DNA of 64,000 nucleotides from Cupriavidus pauculus (GTDB taxonomy: Bacteria; Pseudomonadota; Gammaproteobacteria; Burkholderiales; Burkholderiaceae). Positions 1 to 8,401 of this stretch are shown piece by piece. The stretch's first letter is position 1; the number at the start of each line of letters is the position of its first letter. The stretch covers positions 44,887 through 108,886 of the forward strand of contig NZ_BPUO01000020.1 in NCBI RefSeq assembly GCF_022179805.1, written 5' to 3'. The notes below the pieces were generated by a model. It did not search any database and was not told the DNA's origin. It was given only the letters and a program-made list of their open reading frames with translations. The position numbers and the translations under genes were made by a program.

Positions 1-1
1 G

Positions 2-721
2 ACGGCGCCCGACGGCTACACGCTGGCCCAGGTGGCCATGCCCGTGTACCGCCTGCCGTACATCCAGAAGATCAGCTGGGACCCGGTCAAGGACCTGTCC
101 TACGTGATCAACCTGGCCGGCTATTCGTTCGGCCTGGTCGTGCCCGCGGACTCGCCGATCAAGACGATGCAGGACTACATCGCCTACGCCCGCGCCAATC
201 CGGGCAAGCTGACGTACGGCTCGCCGGGCTCGATGACCACGCTGCACCTGACGATGGAAGACCTGGCGCTGCGCCAGAACGTGCAGTTCTCGCACGTGCC
301 GTACAAGGGCAATTCCGAGTCGATGCAGGCACTGCTGGGCGGCCACGTGATGTCGGTGGCCGATACCCCGGCCTGGGCGCAGTACGTGGAAAGCGGCAAG
401 CTGCGTCTGCTGTCCACCTGGGGCGACAAGCGCTCGGCGCGCTTCCCGAACGTGCCGACGCTGAAGGAACTGGGCATGGGCATCGTGCAGACCTCGCCGT
501 TCGGCCTGGTGGCGCCCAAGGGCACCGATCCGGCCATCGTCAAGAAGCTGCATGACGCGTTCAAGCAGGCCATGGAAATGCCGAACTACCGCGAATCGCT
601 GGCCAAGTTCGACATGGAGCCGTACTACATGAACAGCACCCAGTACACGGCCTTTGCCGCCGACACGGTCAAGCGCGAGCGCGCGATCATCGAGAAGCTG
701 GGCCTGAACAAGCCGCAGTAA
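2..721 (+). CDS. Bug-family (TctC-like) tricarboxylate-type substrate-binding protein, 5' end missing
   Basis: The C-terminal 239 residues of a periplasmic receptor of the Bug/TctC family, which bind small carboxylates for tripartite tricarboxylate transport or sensing. The reading frame is open to the left edge, and its first residues, TAPDGYTLAQ, match the conserved APDGYTL segment of the family. The HVPYKG motif lies near codon 100, and the protein ends in the usual KRERAIIEKLGL-type helix. The signal peptide and first lobe lie outside the window. No TctA or TctB membrane genes are visible beside it, so it looks like one of the orphan receptors common in Burkholderiales. The ligand cannot be told from sequence. 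A good hairpin terminator follows the stop. Confidence 0.9.
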   Translation, partial: TAPDGYTLAQVAMPVYRLPYIQKISWDPVKDLSYVINLAGYSFGLVVPADSPIKTMQDYIAYARANPGKLTYGSPGSMTTLHLTMEDLALRQNVQFSHVPYKGNSESMQALLGGHVMSVADTPAWAQYVESGKLRLLSTWGDKRSARFPNVPTLKELGMGIVQTSPFGLVAPKGTDPAIVKKLHDAFKQAMEMPNYRESLAKFDMEPYYMNSTQYTAFAADTVKRERAIIEKLGLNKPQ

Positions 722-736
722 GCGGGGCGGGCAAGC

Positions 737-764
737 GGGGCACTCCACGGGGTGCCCCTTTTTC
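737..764 (+). terminator. Rho-independent terminator after the Bug gene
   Basis: A 7-bp perfect stem, GGGGCAC (737-743) and GTGCCCC (752-758), with a 7-base loop, followed by a run of T. It sits 16 bases after the Bug stop codon and before the ribosome binding site of the thioesterase gene. Confidence 0.85.
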
Positions 765-783
765 TTTTGGGAGCTACCGACAG

Positions 784-1221
784 ATGGCAAAAGAGGATTT
801 TCGCCACAGCGTGCCGCTGCGCGTGCGCTGGTCCGAAGTCGATCCGCAGTCGATCGTGTTCAACGCGCACTACCTGACGTATTGCGACATCTGCGTGACC
901 GAGTACTGGCGTGCGGTAGGTATCCGCTATCCCGAAGACGTGCTGCACGCGCATGGCGTGGACATCTTCGTGGTCAAGTCGACGCTCGAATATCACGCCT
1001 CGGCGCGCTTCGACGACATGCTGGAAATTCGTGGGCGCATGGCCCGTCTGGGGCGGTCAAGCATGCTGTTCCGCGTGGAGATGTATCGCGGTGACGAACA
1101 CCTGATTACCGGCGAGATCGTCTATGTGTGTGCCGATCCGGCTACGCAGAAGTCGGCGCCGATTCCGGGGCAGGTGAGGGAGACGATTACGGATTGGGAG
1201 GTGGTGAAGCCTGAGGGTTGA
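784..1221 (+). CDS. Acyl-CoA thioesterase, hotdog fold (4HBT/YbgC-like)
   Basis: A 145-residue single hotdog-fold protein of the 4-hydroxybenzoyl-CoA thioesterase/YbgC type, expected to hydrolyse an acyl-CoA in the cytoplasm. The N-terminal strand RVRWSEVDPQSIVFNAHYL has the family's aspartate in the usual place, but isoleucine-valine replaces the common glycine-histidine after it. The start is supported by GGGAG about 10 bases upstream. It lies after the terminator of the Bug gene, so it is probably transcribed separately or by read-through. The substrate is unknown. Confidence 0.8.
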   Translation: MAKEDFRHSVPLRVRWSEVDPQSIVFNAHYLTYCDICVTEYWRAVGIRYPEDVLHAHGVDIFVVKSTLEYHASARFDDMLEIRGRMARLGRSSMLFRVEMYRGDEHLITGEIVYVCADPATQKSAPIPGQVRETITDWEVVKPEG

Positions 1222-1245
1222 CGCTTATTTTTGCTCCGGCTTTTT

Positions 1246-1282
1246 TTGCTCCCCTCTCCCGCCTTGCGGGAGAGGGGAGCAA
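1246..1282. repeat. Dispersed palindromic repeat, single-hairpin copy
   Basis: A 17-bp perfect inverted repeat (1246-1262 and 1266-1282) with a 3-base loop, core CCCCTCTCCCGC. It lies between the convergent thioesterase and denD genes. The same core recurs at 4494, 30456, 31876 and 63855. The T-run is on the wrong side of the stem for a normal terminator of the plus-strand gene, although the hairpin could still act as a barrier between the converging genes. Confidence 0.8.
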
Positions 1283-1304
1283 GACAAAGGAAGAGGGGTG
1301 ACCC

Positions 1305-2264
1305 TCACCGATCCTCCATATACCCCCGGATCACCGAATCAAAGTCCGCATCACCCTGGAACCCCAGCTCCACGGCGCGCGATACATCCCAGGCCGCCGG
1401 CCAGGTGCCGACGATCTTCTCGATGCGGTCTTCACGTTCCCATGTCACGCGGTTGGCCACTTCGTCGCCAGCCACGCGGCGCAGGGCTTCCACCATCTGC
1501 GCGGCGGTGACCGACAGGCCCGGCAGGTTCACCACGCGGCGGTTGCCAAAGCGGGCGCCATCGAGTTCGATGCCATTGACCAGCGCCTGGATCGCGCCGC
1601 GCGGCGACAGCAGCCACAGCGCGGTTTCCGGTGCCACCGGGCAATTGGCGGCCACGCCCGCCAGCGGTTCGCGGATGATGCCGCTGGCGAACGACGACGC
1701 GGCGGCGTTGGGCTTGCCCGGACGCACGCTGATCGTCGGCAGGCGCAGCACGCGGCCATCGACAAAGCTCTTGCGGCTGTAGTCCGACAGCAGCAGTTCG
1801 CCAATGGCCTTCTGCGCGCCGTACGACGATTGCGGATTCAGCGCGGTGTCGTCCTGCACCACAGGCGGCAGCTTGCCGCCGTAGACCGCCACCGAACTCG
1901 TGAACACCACGCGCGGCGCGTGGCCGAGCTGGCGGCACGTTTCCAGCAGCGCGTGCGACGCGTCCAGGTTCACCCGCATGCCCAGGTCGAAATCGGCCTC
2001 GGCCTGCCCGCTGACCACAGCGGCCAGGTGGAAGATGGCGCCGGTGTCGCGGTCGATGGCCTGCGCGAGCACGGCCGGGTCCGACAGGTCGCCGGTCACC
2101 ACGCGCACGCGTGCGTCGTCGATCTGCGGCGCCACCACATCGAGCAGCGTGAGGCGGTCGATGGTGACGGCGCGGCCGTCCAGGTTCAGCGTGCCGCGCT
2201 TGAGCAGCAGGCGGGCCAGCTGCTGGCCCAAGAAACCGGCGCCGCCGGTAATCAGTACGTTCAT
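1305..2264 (-). CDS. denD: D-erythronate dehydrogenase (SDR family epimerase/dehydratase-like)
   Basis: A 319-residue extended short-chain dehydrogenase. The NAD-binding motif GGAGFLG lies at residues 7-13, and the catalytic tyrosine and lysine lie in SSYGAQK. In the known pathway DenD oxidises D-erythronate to 2-oxo-tetronate. The assignment rests mainly on context: otnI, an MFS transporter, otnC, otnK and ltnD lie directly upstream on the same strand. It is the last gene of the operon, 19 bases after otnI. Without those neighbours it could only be called an NAD-dependent epimerase/dehydratase family protein. Confidence 0.82.
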   Translation of the reverse strand: MNVLITGGAGFLGQQLARLLLKRGTLNLDGRAVTIDRLTLLDVVAPQIDDARVRVVTGDLSDPAVLAQAIDRDTGAIFHLAAVVSGQAEADFDLGMRVNLDASHALLETCRQLGHAPRVVFTSSVAVYGGKLPPVVQDDTALNPQSSYGAQKAIGELLLSDYSRKSFVDGRVLRLPTISVRPGKPNAAASSFASGIIREPLAGVAANCPVAPETALWLLSPRGAIQALVNGIELDGARFGNRRVVNLPGLSVTAAQMVEALRRVAGDEVANRVTWEREDRIEKIVGTWPAAWDVSRAVELGFQGDADFDSVIRGYMEDR

Positions 2265-2283
2265 GGTGGCAACAATCCTGTGA

Positions 2284-3066
2284 TTAACGATTCAGGTACG
2301 GCTTGAGCCAGCCCAGGCCCGCCGACGTGCCGGCGCGCGGCCGGTACTCGCAGCCGATCCAGCCCGTGTAGCCGAGCCGGTCGATCACGTCGAACAGGTA
2401 GGGGTAGTTCAGCTCGCCGATATCGGGCTCGTGCCGTTCGGGCACGCCCGCGATCTGGATATGGCCAATGCCGGCAAAGTCGCGTTCGAGCTTCTTGGCA
2501 ATGTCGCCTTCCACGATCTGGCAGTGGTAGCAGTCGAACTGCACCTTCAGGTTGGCGGCGCCCACCTGGCGGCAGATGGTCTGGCCGTCGTCCTGGCGGT
2601 TCAGGAAGTAGCCCGGCATGTCGCGCGTGTTGATCGGCTCGATCAGCACCGTGATCCCGTGCGAGGCAGCCGACGCCGCCGCGTACGCCAGGTTCTCCAG
2701 GTACACGGCGCGGCAGCGCGCGTGGTCCGCGTCGGCCGGGACGATGCCGGCCATCACGTGCACACGGTCGTTGCCGATCACGGCCGCGTATTCCAGGGCC
2801 TTGGCAAAGGCCGTGCGGAACTCGGTCTCACGGCCGGGCAGGGCCGCGATGCCGCGCTCGCCGGCGCCCCAGTCGCCCGGCGGCGCGTTGAACAGGGCCT
2901 GGGTCAGGCCATGGTCGTCGAGCCGCTTGCGGATCTCGGCAGCCGGATGGTCGTACGGGAACAGGTACTCCACGGCCTGGAAGCCATCTTTTGCCGCGGC
3001 GGCAAAGCGGTCCAGGAAGTCGTGCTCCGTGTACATCATCGAGAGGTTCGCGGCAAAGCGCGGCAT
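2284..3066 (-). CDS. otnI: 2-oxo-tetronate isomerase, hydroxypyruvate isomerase family
   Basis: A 260-residue TIM-barrel protein of the xylose isomerase-like/Hyi family, starting with the family-typical MPRFAANLSMMYTEHDFLDR. Metal-ligand regions are visible as VLIEPIN and QFDCYHCQ. In the threonate/erythronate pathway OtnI converts 2-oxo-tetronate into 3-oxo-tetronate, the substrate of OtnK. It lies between the MFS transporter (33 bases upstream) and denD, consistent with co-transcription. A plain hydroxypyruvate isomerase of glyoxylate metabolism is the alternative, but no gcl or glxR genes are nearby. Confidence 0.85.
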   Translation of the reverse strand: MPRFAANLSMMYTEHDFLDRFAAAAKDGFQAVEYLFPYDHPAAEIRKRLDDHGLTQALFNAPPGDWGAGERGIAALPGRETEFRTAFAKALEYAAVIGNDRVHVMAGIVPADADHARCRAVYLENLAYAAASAASHGITVLIEPINTRDMPGYFLNRQDDGQTICRQVGAANLKVQFDCYHCQIVEGDIAKKLERDFAGIGHIQIAGVPERHEPDIGELNYPYLFDVIDRLGYTGWIGCEYRPRAGTSAGLGWLKPYLNR

Positions 3067-3099
3067 GTCAGGTCTCCTAGAACAACAAAGGAATGGATT

Positions 3100-4458
3100 T
3101 CAGCGGTTGACCAGCTTGGCCGGGGTCAGCCACACCAGCAGCGCACCCACGACCAGGATGGCCGACAGCACATACATCGGCAACTGCGTGCTCTGCGTCA
3201 TGTCCTTTAGCGCGCCCACCATGTACGGCGACACAAAGCCCGCCAGGTTACCCACCGAATTCACCACGGCGATGCCCGATGCGGCGGCAATGCCGCTCAG
3301 GAACGCGGTCGGCAGCGACCAGAACAGCGGGGCGCAGGTCAGCACGCCCGCGGCAGCCAGCGACAGCGCCGCGATGGCCACCGTCGTATTGTGGGTGAAC
3401 GACGCGGCGATGGCAAAGCCCGTGGCGCCCATCAGTGCCGGCACGATCAGGTGCCAGCGGCGTTCGCGGCGCGAGTCGGCGCTGTGGCCCAGGATGTTCA
3501 TGACCACGATGGCGCAGAGGAACGGAATGGCCGACAGCAGGCCAATGTTCAGGTTGCCGGTCACGCCGCTGGCCTTGACCAGCGTGGGCATCCAGAACGT
3601 CAGCGCGTACTGGCCGGTCACGAAGCAGAAGTAGATCAGGCACATCCACCAGACGCGGCGGTCGCTGAACACGGCACCCAGCGAGTGCATGTCGCGCTGG
3701 CCGTTGGCGGCAGCGGCGGCCGATGCGGCGCGCTCGTCTTCCTCGATATTGCGCTTGAGCACCTGCTTTTCGTCGGCGCTGAGCCACGGGGCCTTGTCGA
3801 TGCCGTCGCGCAGCACAAAGACCGTGACGATGCCGATGGCAAACGCGGGCAGGGCTTCGATGAAGAACATCCATTGCCAGCCGGCCCAGCCGTGCGTGTC
3901 GTGGAACGCGTCCATGATCCAGCCCGACAGCGGGTTGCCGAACATGCCGGCCACCGGAATGCCCGACATGAACAACGCGATCATCTTGGCGCGGCGGTGC
4001 GACGGATACCAGTAGGTCAGGTACAGGATCACGCCGGGATAGAAGCCCGCTTCGGCCAGGCCCAGCAGGAATCGCATCACGTAGAACTGCGTGGGCGTCT
4101 GCACGAACACGAACGCGGCCGAGATGATGCCCCACGTGATCATGATCCGCGCAATCCAGATGCGCGCGCCGAGGCGGTGCATCAGCAGGTTGCTGGGCAC
4201 CTCGAACAGGAAGTAGCCGATGAAGAACAGCCCGGCGCCCAGGCCGAACACGGTCTCCGAAAACTGCAGGTCCTGCGCCATCTGCAGCTTGGCAAAGCCC
4301 ACGTTGACGCGATCCAGATAGGCAATCACGTAACAGAGCATCAGGAACGGCATGATGCGCCAGAACACCTTGTTGTAGGCGGTTTTTTCAACAGCGCTTT
4401 CGGCGTCTAGCCGGGCGTTGGCGGCAGGGGTCCCCGCCGCGGGGTTGGATGCGGTCAT
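3100..4458 (-). CDS. MFS transporter, anion:cation symporter family (likely tetronate importer)
   Basis: A 452-residue major facilitator with about 12 hydrophobic segments and the ACS-family signature AYLDRVNVGFAKLQM in the first transmembrane region. This family imports organic anions such as galactonate, tartrate or phthalate with protons. Its position between otnC and otnI makes L-threonate or D-erythronate the most likely substrate, which is inference. A gap of 193 bases separates it from otnC upstream and holds a palindromic repeat, so the second half of the operon might have altered expression. Confidence 0.88.
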   Translation of the reverse strand: MTASNPAAGTPAANARLDAESAVEKTAYNKVFWRIMPFLMLCYVIAYLDRVNVGFAKLQMAQDLQFSETVFGLGAGLFFIGYFLFEVPSNLLMHRLGARIWIARIMITWGIISAAFVFVQTPTQFYVMRFLLGLAEAGFYPGVILYLTYWYPSHRRAKMIALFMSGIPVAGMFGNPLSGWIMDAFHDTHGWAGWQWMFFIEALPAFAIGIVTVFVLRDGIDKAPWLSADEKQVLKRNIEEDERAASAAAAANGQRDMHSLGAVFSDRRVWWMCLIYFCFVTGQYALTFWMPTLVKASGVTGNLNIGLLSAIPFLCAIVVMNILGHSADSRRERRWHLIVPALMGATGFAIAASFTHNTTVAIAALSLAAAGVLTCAPLFWSLPTAFLSGIAAASGIAVVNSVGNLAGFVSPYMVGALKDMTQSTQLPMYVLSAILVVGALLVWLTPAKLVNR

Positions 4459-4493
4459 TGGAAATGTCTCCGTCTAGGTCTGGGGCGCTTTAG

Positions 4494-4617
4494 GCTCCCT
4501 CTCCCGCATGGCGGGAGAGGGCGGGGGGGTGAGGGCGGGCGCCACTCGATGCGGTGGCGGTGTTTGCACCGCCACGCCCTCACCCCCAACCCCTCTCCCG
4601 CGAGCGGGAGAGGGGAG
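4494..4617. repeat. Dispersed palindromic repeat, full cloverleaf-like copy
   Basis: Two CCCTCTCCCGC hairpins (about 4497-4521 and 4591-4615) flank an inner inverted repeat. GTGAGGGCG pairs with CGCCCTCAC, and between them GTGGCGGTG and CACCGCCAC form a third hairpin at 4553-4574. It lies inside the tetronate operon between otnC and the transporter gene. The inner sequence differs from the copies at 30456 and 31876, although the ends agree. Confidence 0.85.
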
Positions 4618-4651
4618 GAAAACAGTGGATCAATACGTCGTACTCAGGGCC

Positions 4652-5290
4652 CTACCACTTCGCCTTGAACGTGTCGCGTAATTCGGTCAGCGCATGTTCG
4701 TCCAGCGGCGCGGGTTTGTCCTTGAGCATCATCCAGAGCTTTGCGGTTTCCTCCAGCTCTTCAAGCGCCCAGGCTGCGCGCGACACGCTGTCTTCCCACA
4801 CCACGGGGCCCAGGCGCGCCAGCAGCACGCCGCGCACCTCGTTGGCCAGTTGCGCCACGCGCGCGGCCACGGCCGGATCGCCGGGGCGGTGGTACGGAAT
4901 CAGCGGGATATGGCCCACCTTCATCACGTAGTACGGCGTGATCGGCGGCAGCACGTCGTCGGGCTGCCAGACGCCGGCCAGCGTCAGTGCCACGAGGTTG
5001 GTCGAATGCGTGTGGACCACGCCGTGGGCGTTCGGATTGTTGTCGTAGACACAGCGGTGCAGCGTCAGCGTCTTCGACGGCTTGTCGCCCGACACCCATG
5101 TGCCATCGATCGCCACCTTGGCCACCTTGGCCGGGTCGAGCGTGCCCAGGCAGGCGTCGGTGGGCGTGATCAGCCAGCCGTCTTCCAGCCGTGCGCTGAT
5201 ATTGCCCGCCGTGCCCACCGTATAGCCGCGCTGGAACAGGCTGGCGCCGACGCGGCAGATTTCCTCGCGCAGTGCGCTTTCGGTGCTCAT
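4652..5290 (-). CDS. otnC: 3-oxo-tetronate 4-phosphate decarboxylase (class II aldolase family)
   Basis: A 212-residue class II aldolase/adducin-fold enzyme. Visible landmarks are the phosphate-binding GTAGNISARL region near residues 25-34 and the zinc-binding HTHS motif in the middle. In the OtnKC pathway it decarboxylates 3-oxo-tetronate 4-phosphate to dihydroxyacetone phosphate. The start codon overlaps the otnK stop by four bases (ATGA), typical of translational coupling. L-fuculose- or ribulose-phosphate aldolases share the fold, but the adjacent kinase, isomerase and dehydrogenases decide the assignment. Confidence 0.87.
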   Translation of the reverse strand: MSTESALREEICRVGASLFQRGYTVGTAGNISARLEDGWLITPTDACLGTLDPAKVAKVAIDGTWVSGDKPSKTLTLHRCVYDNNPNAHGVVHTHSTNLVALTLAGVWQPDDVLPPITPYYVMKVGHIPLIPYHRPGDPAVAARVAQLANEVRGVLLARLGPVVWEDSVSRAAWALEELEETAKLWMMLKDKPAPLDEHALTELRDTFKAKW

Positions 5291-6567
5291 CGTGCGGCTC
5301 CCAGCGCCTGCAGCGCTTCGTCGAAGAAGTTCTCGCCGCCAAAGTTGCCGGACTTCAGTGCCAGCGCCAGCGGCTCGGCGTCGAGCGTGACCGTGGCCGG
5401 CACACCCGGCGCGATCTGCTTGCCGATGCGCAGCGACTGCACGCCCAGCGCCTGGACCACGGCGCCCGACGTTTCACCACCCGCCACCACAAAGCGGCGC
5501 GTGCCGCGCGACTTCAGCGTGGCCGCGATGCAGGCCAGCGCATGCTCCACCAGTTCACCGGCGCGTGCCACGCCAAGCTCGGCCTGCACGGCCTTGACCT
5601 GCTCCGGTTGCGCGGTGGCGTAGACCAGCACCGGCTCGTCATGATCACGCGCAAAGGCCAGGGCCTCGTCGAACACCGCTTCGCCACGGGCCAGCCGCAG
5701 CGGATCGATACGCAGGGCGGGGCGCTTCTGGGCGATCCAGTGCGCCACCTGGCCATTGGTGGCGCGCGATGCGCTACCGGCCAGCACCACGCCGTGACCG
5801 TTCACCGCCGGCACCTCGGCCGCGTCGGTGCGCACCGGCAGCAGGCCCGCGCGCCGGAAGTTCTCGGGCAGGCCCAGCGCGATGCCGGAACCGCCGGTAA
5901 TCAGCGGCAGCGCGGCGCAGCCTTCGCCCAGCGCGAACAGGTCGGCGTCGGAGATGGCATCGGCAATCGCCAGCCGCACGCCTTCGCCGCGCAGCGCGTC
6001 GATGCGCGCCTGCACGGCGGCGGCGCCTTTGCCCACGGTGTCGTAGCGCAGCAGCCCGACCTTGGCCTGGCTCTGGCGCTGCAGCACGCGCACCAGGTTG
6101 GCATCGGTCATCGGCGTCAGCGGATGGTTTTCCATGCCCGACTCGTTGAGCAGGCCATCGGCCACGAACAGATGGCCGCGGAAGATCGTGCGGCCGTTTT
6201 CCGGGAAGGCGGGGCACGCAATCGTGAAGTCGCTGCCCAGCGCGTCCAGCAGCGCTTCGGCAACCGGGCCGATGTTGCCGGCGTCGGTGGAATCGAAGGT
6301 CGAGCAGTACTTGAACACGAACTGGCGGCAGCCCTGTTCACGCAGCCATGCCAGCGCGGCCAGCGACTGCGCCACCGCGTCGGCGGCCGGAATGGTGCGC
6401 GACTTGAGTGCCACGACGATGGCATCGGCGTTCACGGCCGAGGTGGGCACGCCAATCGTCTGGACGGTGCGCATGCCGTTGCGCACGAGTGTGTTTGCCA
6501 GGTCGGTGGCGCCCGTGAAATCGTCGGCGATGCAGCCGAGCAGCGGACGGTTGGTCTGGTCGGACAT
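5287..6567 (-). CDS. otnK: 3-oxo-tetronate kinase (DUF1537, four-carbon acid sugar kinase)
   Basis: A 426-residue protein with the two DUF1537 halves. The N-terminal sugar-acid binding domain starts LGCIADDFTGATDLAN at about residues 10-25. The C-terminal nucleotide-binding domain carries VLAGSASRATNGQV and the glycine-rich VVAGGETSGAVV segment. OtnK phosphorylates 3-oxo-tetronate on O4 with ATP. It lies 4 bases after ltnD and overlaps otnC by ATGA. DUF1537 proteins also include D-threonate and erythronate kinases, and the otnI and otnC neighbours point to OtnK. Confidence 0.88.
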   Translation of the reverse strand: MSDQTNRPLLGCIADDFTGATDLANTLVRNGMRTVQTIGVPTSAVNADAIVVALKSRTIPAADAVAQSLAALAWLREQGCRQFVFKYCSTFDSTDAGNIGPVAEALLDALGSDFTIACPAFPENGRTIFRGHLFVADGLLNESGMENHPLTPMTDANLVRVLQRQSQAKVGLLRYDTVGKGAAAVQARIDALRGEGVRLAIADAISDADLFALGEGCAALPLITGGSGIALGLPENFRRAGLLPVRTDAAEVPAVNGHGVVLAGSASRATNGQVAHWIAQKRPALRIDPLRLARGEAVFDEALAFARDHDEPVLVYATAQPEQVKAVQAELGVARAGELVEHALACIAATLKSRGTRRFVVAGGETSGAVVQALGVQSLRIGKQIAPGVPATVTLDAEPLALALKSGNFGGENFFDEALQALGAAR

Positions 6568-6571
6568 CGGC

Positions 6572-7465
6572 TTACTCCTTGGCTTTCGGGAGCTCGATGC
6601 CCGGGAAGATCTTGATCACGGCCGAGTCGTCCTCGCCGCCATGGCCGGCCGTGGACGCCATCATGAACATCTGGTGCGCGGCGGCGGAAAGCGGCAGCGG
6701 GAACTTGCTGGTGCGCGCGGTATCGAGCACCATGCCCAGGTCCTTCACGAAGATGTCGACAGCCGAGAGCGGCGTGTAGTCGCCCGCCAGGATGTGCGGC
6801 ACGCGGTTTTCGAACATCCACGAATTGCCGGCGCTGTGCGTGATCACGTCGTAGAGCGCGTCGGGGTCCACGCCTTCGCGCAGGCCCAGGGCCATGGCTT
6901 CGGCCGCGGCGGCAATGTGCACGCCCGCCAGAAGCTGGTTGATGATCTTGACCTTCGAGCCCGCGCCGTGCGCGTCGCCCAGGCGGTAGACCTTGCCGGC
7001 GATGGCGGCCAGCACGTCCTCGGCCAGCGCGTACGCGGCGGCGGGGCCCGACGTCATCATCGTCATCTCGCCGCTGGCCGCGCGCGCGGCACCGCCCGAC
7101 ACCGGGGCATCGATCATCAGCAGGCCCTGTTCGCCCAGGCGGCGGCCCAGTGCTTCGGCAAAGCCGGGCGGCACGGTGGCGCTGGCAATCACGAGCTTGC
7201 CCGCGGCCATCTTCGTCGCGGCGCCCTGTTCGCCGAACAGCACGGCCTCGGTCTGCGCGGCGTTGACCACCAGCGTCAGCACCACGTCGCAGCGCTCGCC
7301 CAGTTCGGCGGGGCTGCCACACGGCACGCCGCCGGCATCGGCTAAGCGGCGCAGCACGTCTTCGCGCAGGTCGCACGCGTGAACCTTGAAACCGGCGCGC
7401 AGCAGCGACTGCGCCACGCCGTAGCCCATCGCGCCCAAACCGATGACGCCAATATTCCTGGACAT
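6572..7465 (-). CDS. ltnD: L-threonate dehydrogenase (beta-hydroxyacid dehydrogenase family)
   Basis: A 297-residue NAD-dependent beta-hydroxyacid dehydrogenase. It has a Rossmann start IGVIGLGAMGYGVA, the substrate-binding DAPVSGGAARA segment, and the catalytic lysine in GAGSKVKIINQLL. LtnD oxidises L-threonate to the 2-oxo-tetronate that OtnI isomerises. The start at 7465 is chosen because the Rossmann motif begins three codons in and AGGAGA lies upstream. The longer open frame to 7648 has an unrelated arginine-rich N-terminus overlapping the regulator gene. It is the first catabolic gene after the regulator. Confidence 0.88.
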   Translation of the reverse strand: MSRNIGVIGLGAMGYGVAQSLLRAGFKVHACDLREDVLRRLADAGGVPCGSPAELGERCDVVLTLVVNAAQTEAVLFGEQGAATKMAAGKLVIASATVPPGFAEALGRRLGEQGLLMIDAPVSGGAARAASGEMTMMTSGPAAAYALAEDVLAAIAGKVYRLGDAHGAGSKVKIINQLLAGVHIAAAAEAMALGLREGVDPDALYDVITHSAGNSWMFENRVPHILAGDYTPLSAVDIFVKDLGMVLDTARTSKFPLPLSAAAHQMFMMASTAGHGGEDDSAVIKIFPGIELPKAKE

Positions 7466-7487
7466 GGATATCTCCTGAATTGCGGGA

Positions 7488-8240
7488 TTAGTGCGACGTG
7501 TGCTGCGGCTGGTCGCCAGCGGCCGATTCGTCGTCGCCAAGCTGGGACAGCCGACGCGCCGCGTTGTACATGTGGTTCTGCGCCGCGTTGCGCGCGGCGT
7601 CGGGGTCGCCGGCACGGATGGCGGCGACGATGGCCTGGTGTTCTTCACGTACCTGGCGCGAGAAGTCCTCGCGCCGCGCCTCGTTGGTGCGCGTCACGCG
7701 CGTGGCGGTTTCCAGGTACTGGCTCAGGAACGCCAGGGTCTTGAGGAAATAGGGGTTGCCGGTGGCTTCGGCGATGGCGCGGTGAAAACCCACGTCGGCC
7801 TCCACGCCGTCGCCGCCGTCCGCCACCTCGGCGTCCAGCCGGGCCAGCGCGGCATCGATGCCGGCCATGGCGGCGTCCGTCCGGCGCCGGGCGGCTTGCG
7901 CGGCCACCTCCGCTTCGATGGAGCGGCGCAGTTCCACGATCTGCAGCACCGATTCCAGCGTGCCGACGTCGGTGTAGTCGATGCGCAGCGGCCGGATGCC
8001 GGCCTGCTCGGTGACGAATACGCCGCTGCCCTGGCGCGATTCCACCAGGCCCTCGTACTTGAGCCGGGCGATGGCCTCGCGGATCACGGTCCGGCTGACG
8101 CCGAATTCCTCGGACAGCACGGCTTCGGTCGGCAGTTTGGCGCCGCGCGGAAAGGCGCCGCCTTCGATCTTTTCGAGTAGCTGTTCGGCCACGCTGTCGG
8201 TCAGCGCACGGGCAGGAATCTTCTGGAACATCGTCGTCAC
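7488..8240 (-). CDS. GntR-family (FadR/FCD) regulator of the tetronate operon
   Basis: A 250-residue regulator. The N-terminal winged helix spans roughly residues 12-78 (VAEQLLEKIEGGAFPRGAKL, GVSRTVIREAIARL), followed by an all-helical FCD ligand domain. It is encoded just upstream of and co-directional with ltnD (22 bases), so it is probably both the operon's first gene and its regulator, likely a repressor released by a tetronate or pathway intermediate. The 160 bases to the divergent GNAT gene should hold its operator, but I did not find a clear palindrome there. A start nine bases downstream at 8231 is also possible. Confidence 0.87.
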   Translation of the reverse strand: MTTMFQKIPARALTDSVAEQLLEKIEGGAFPRGAKLPTEAVLSEEFGVSRTVIREAIARLKYEGLVESRQGSGVFVTEQAGIRPLRIDYTDVGTLESVLQIVELRRSIEAEVAAQAARRRTDAAMAGIDAALARLDAEVADGGDGVEADVGFHRAIAEATGNPYFLKTLAFLSQYLETATRVTRTNEARREDFSRQVREEHQAIVAAIRAGDPDAARNAAQNHMYNAARRLSQLGDDESAAGDQPQHTSH

Positions 8241-8401
8241 GTCATCGGGTAGTCAGGTCATCATACAAATTTCACAAAAGGATGGCAGGCGGGTTATCCC
8301 TAGGATGGTGCGTCGGTGGCCGATAATCGCACGACCGCCGCTGCCATGTTGACCGGGCGAGGCGTATGATTGCGCCTCTTTATTTGCCTTCCGTATCTGC
8401 C

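Noticed and set aside
1246..1282. Rho-independent terminator for the thioesterase gene
   Set aside because: The stem is strong, but the T-run precedes it on the plus strand and A-rich sequence follows. It matches the dispersed repeat family better.
5272..6615. A 447-codon plus-strand frame through otnK
   Set aside because: It is antisense to a clear DUF1537 kinase with operon overlaps and has no domain of its own.
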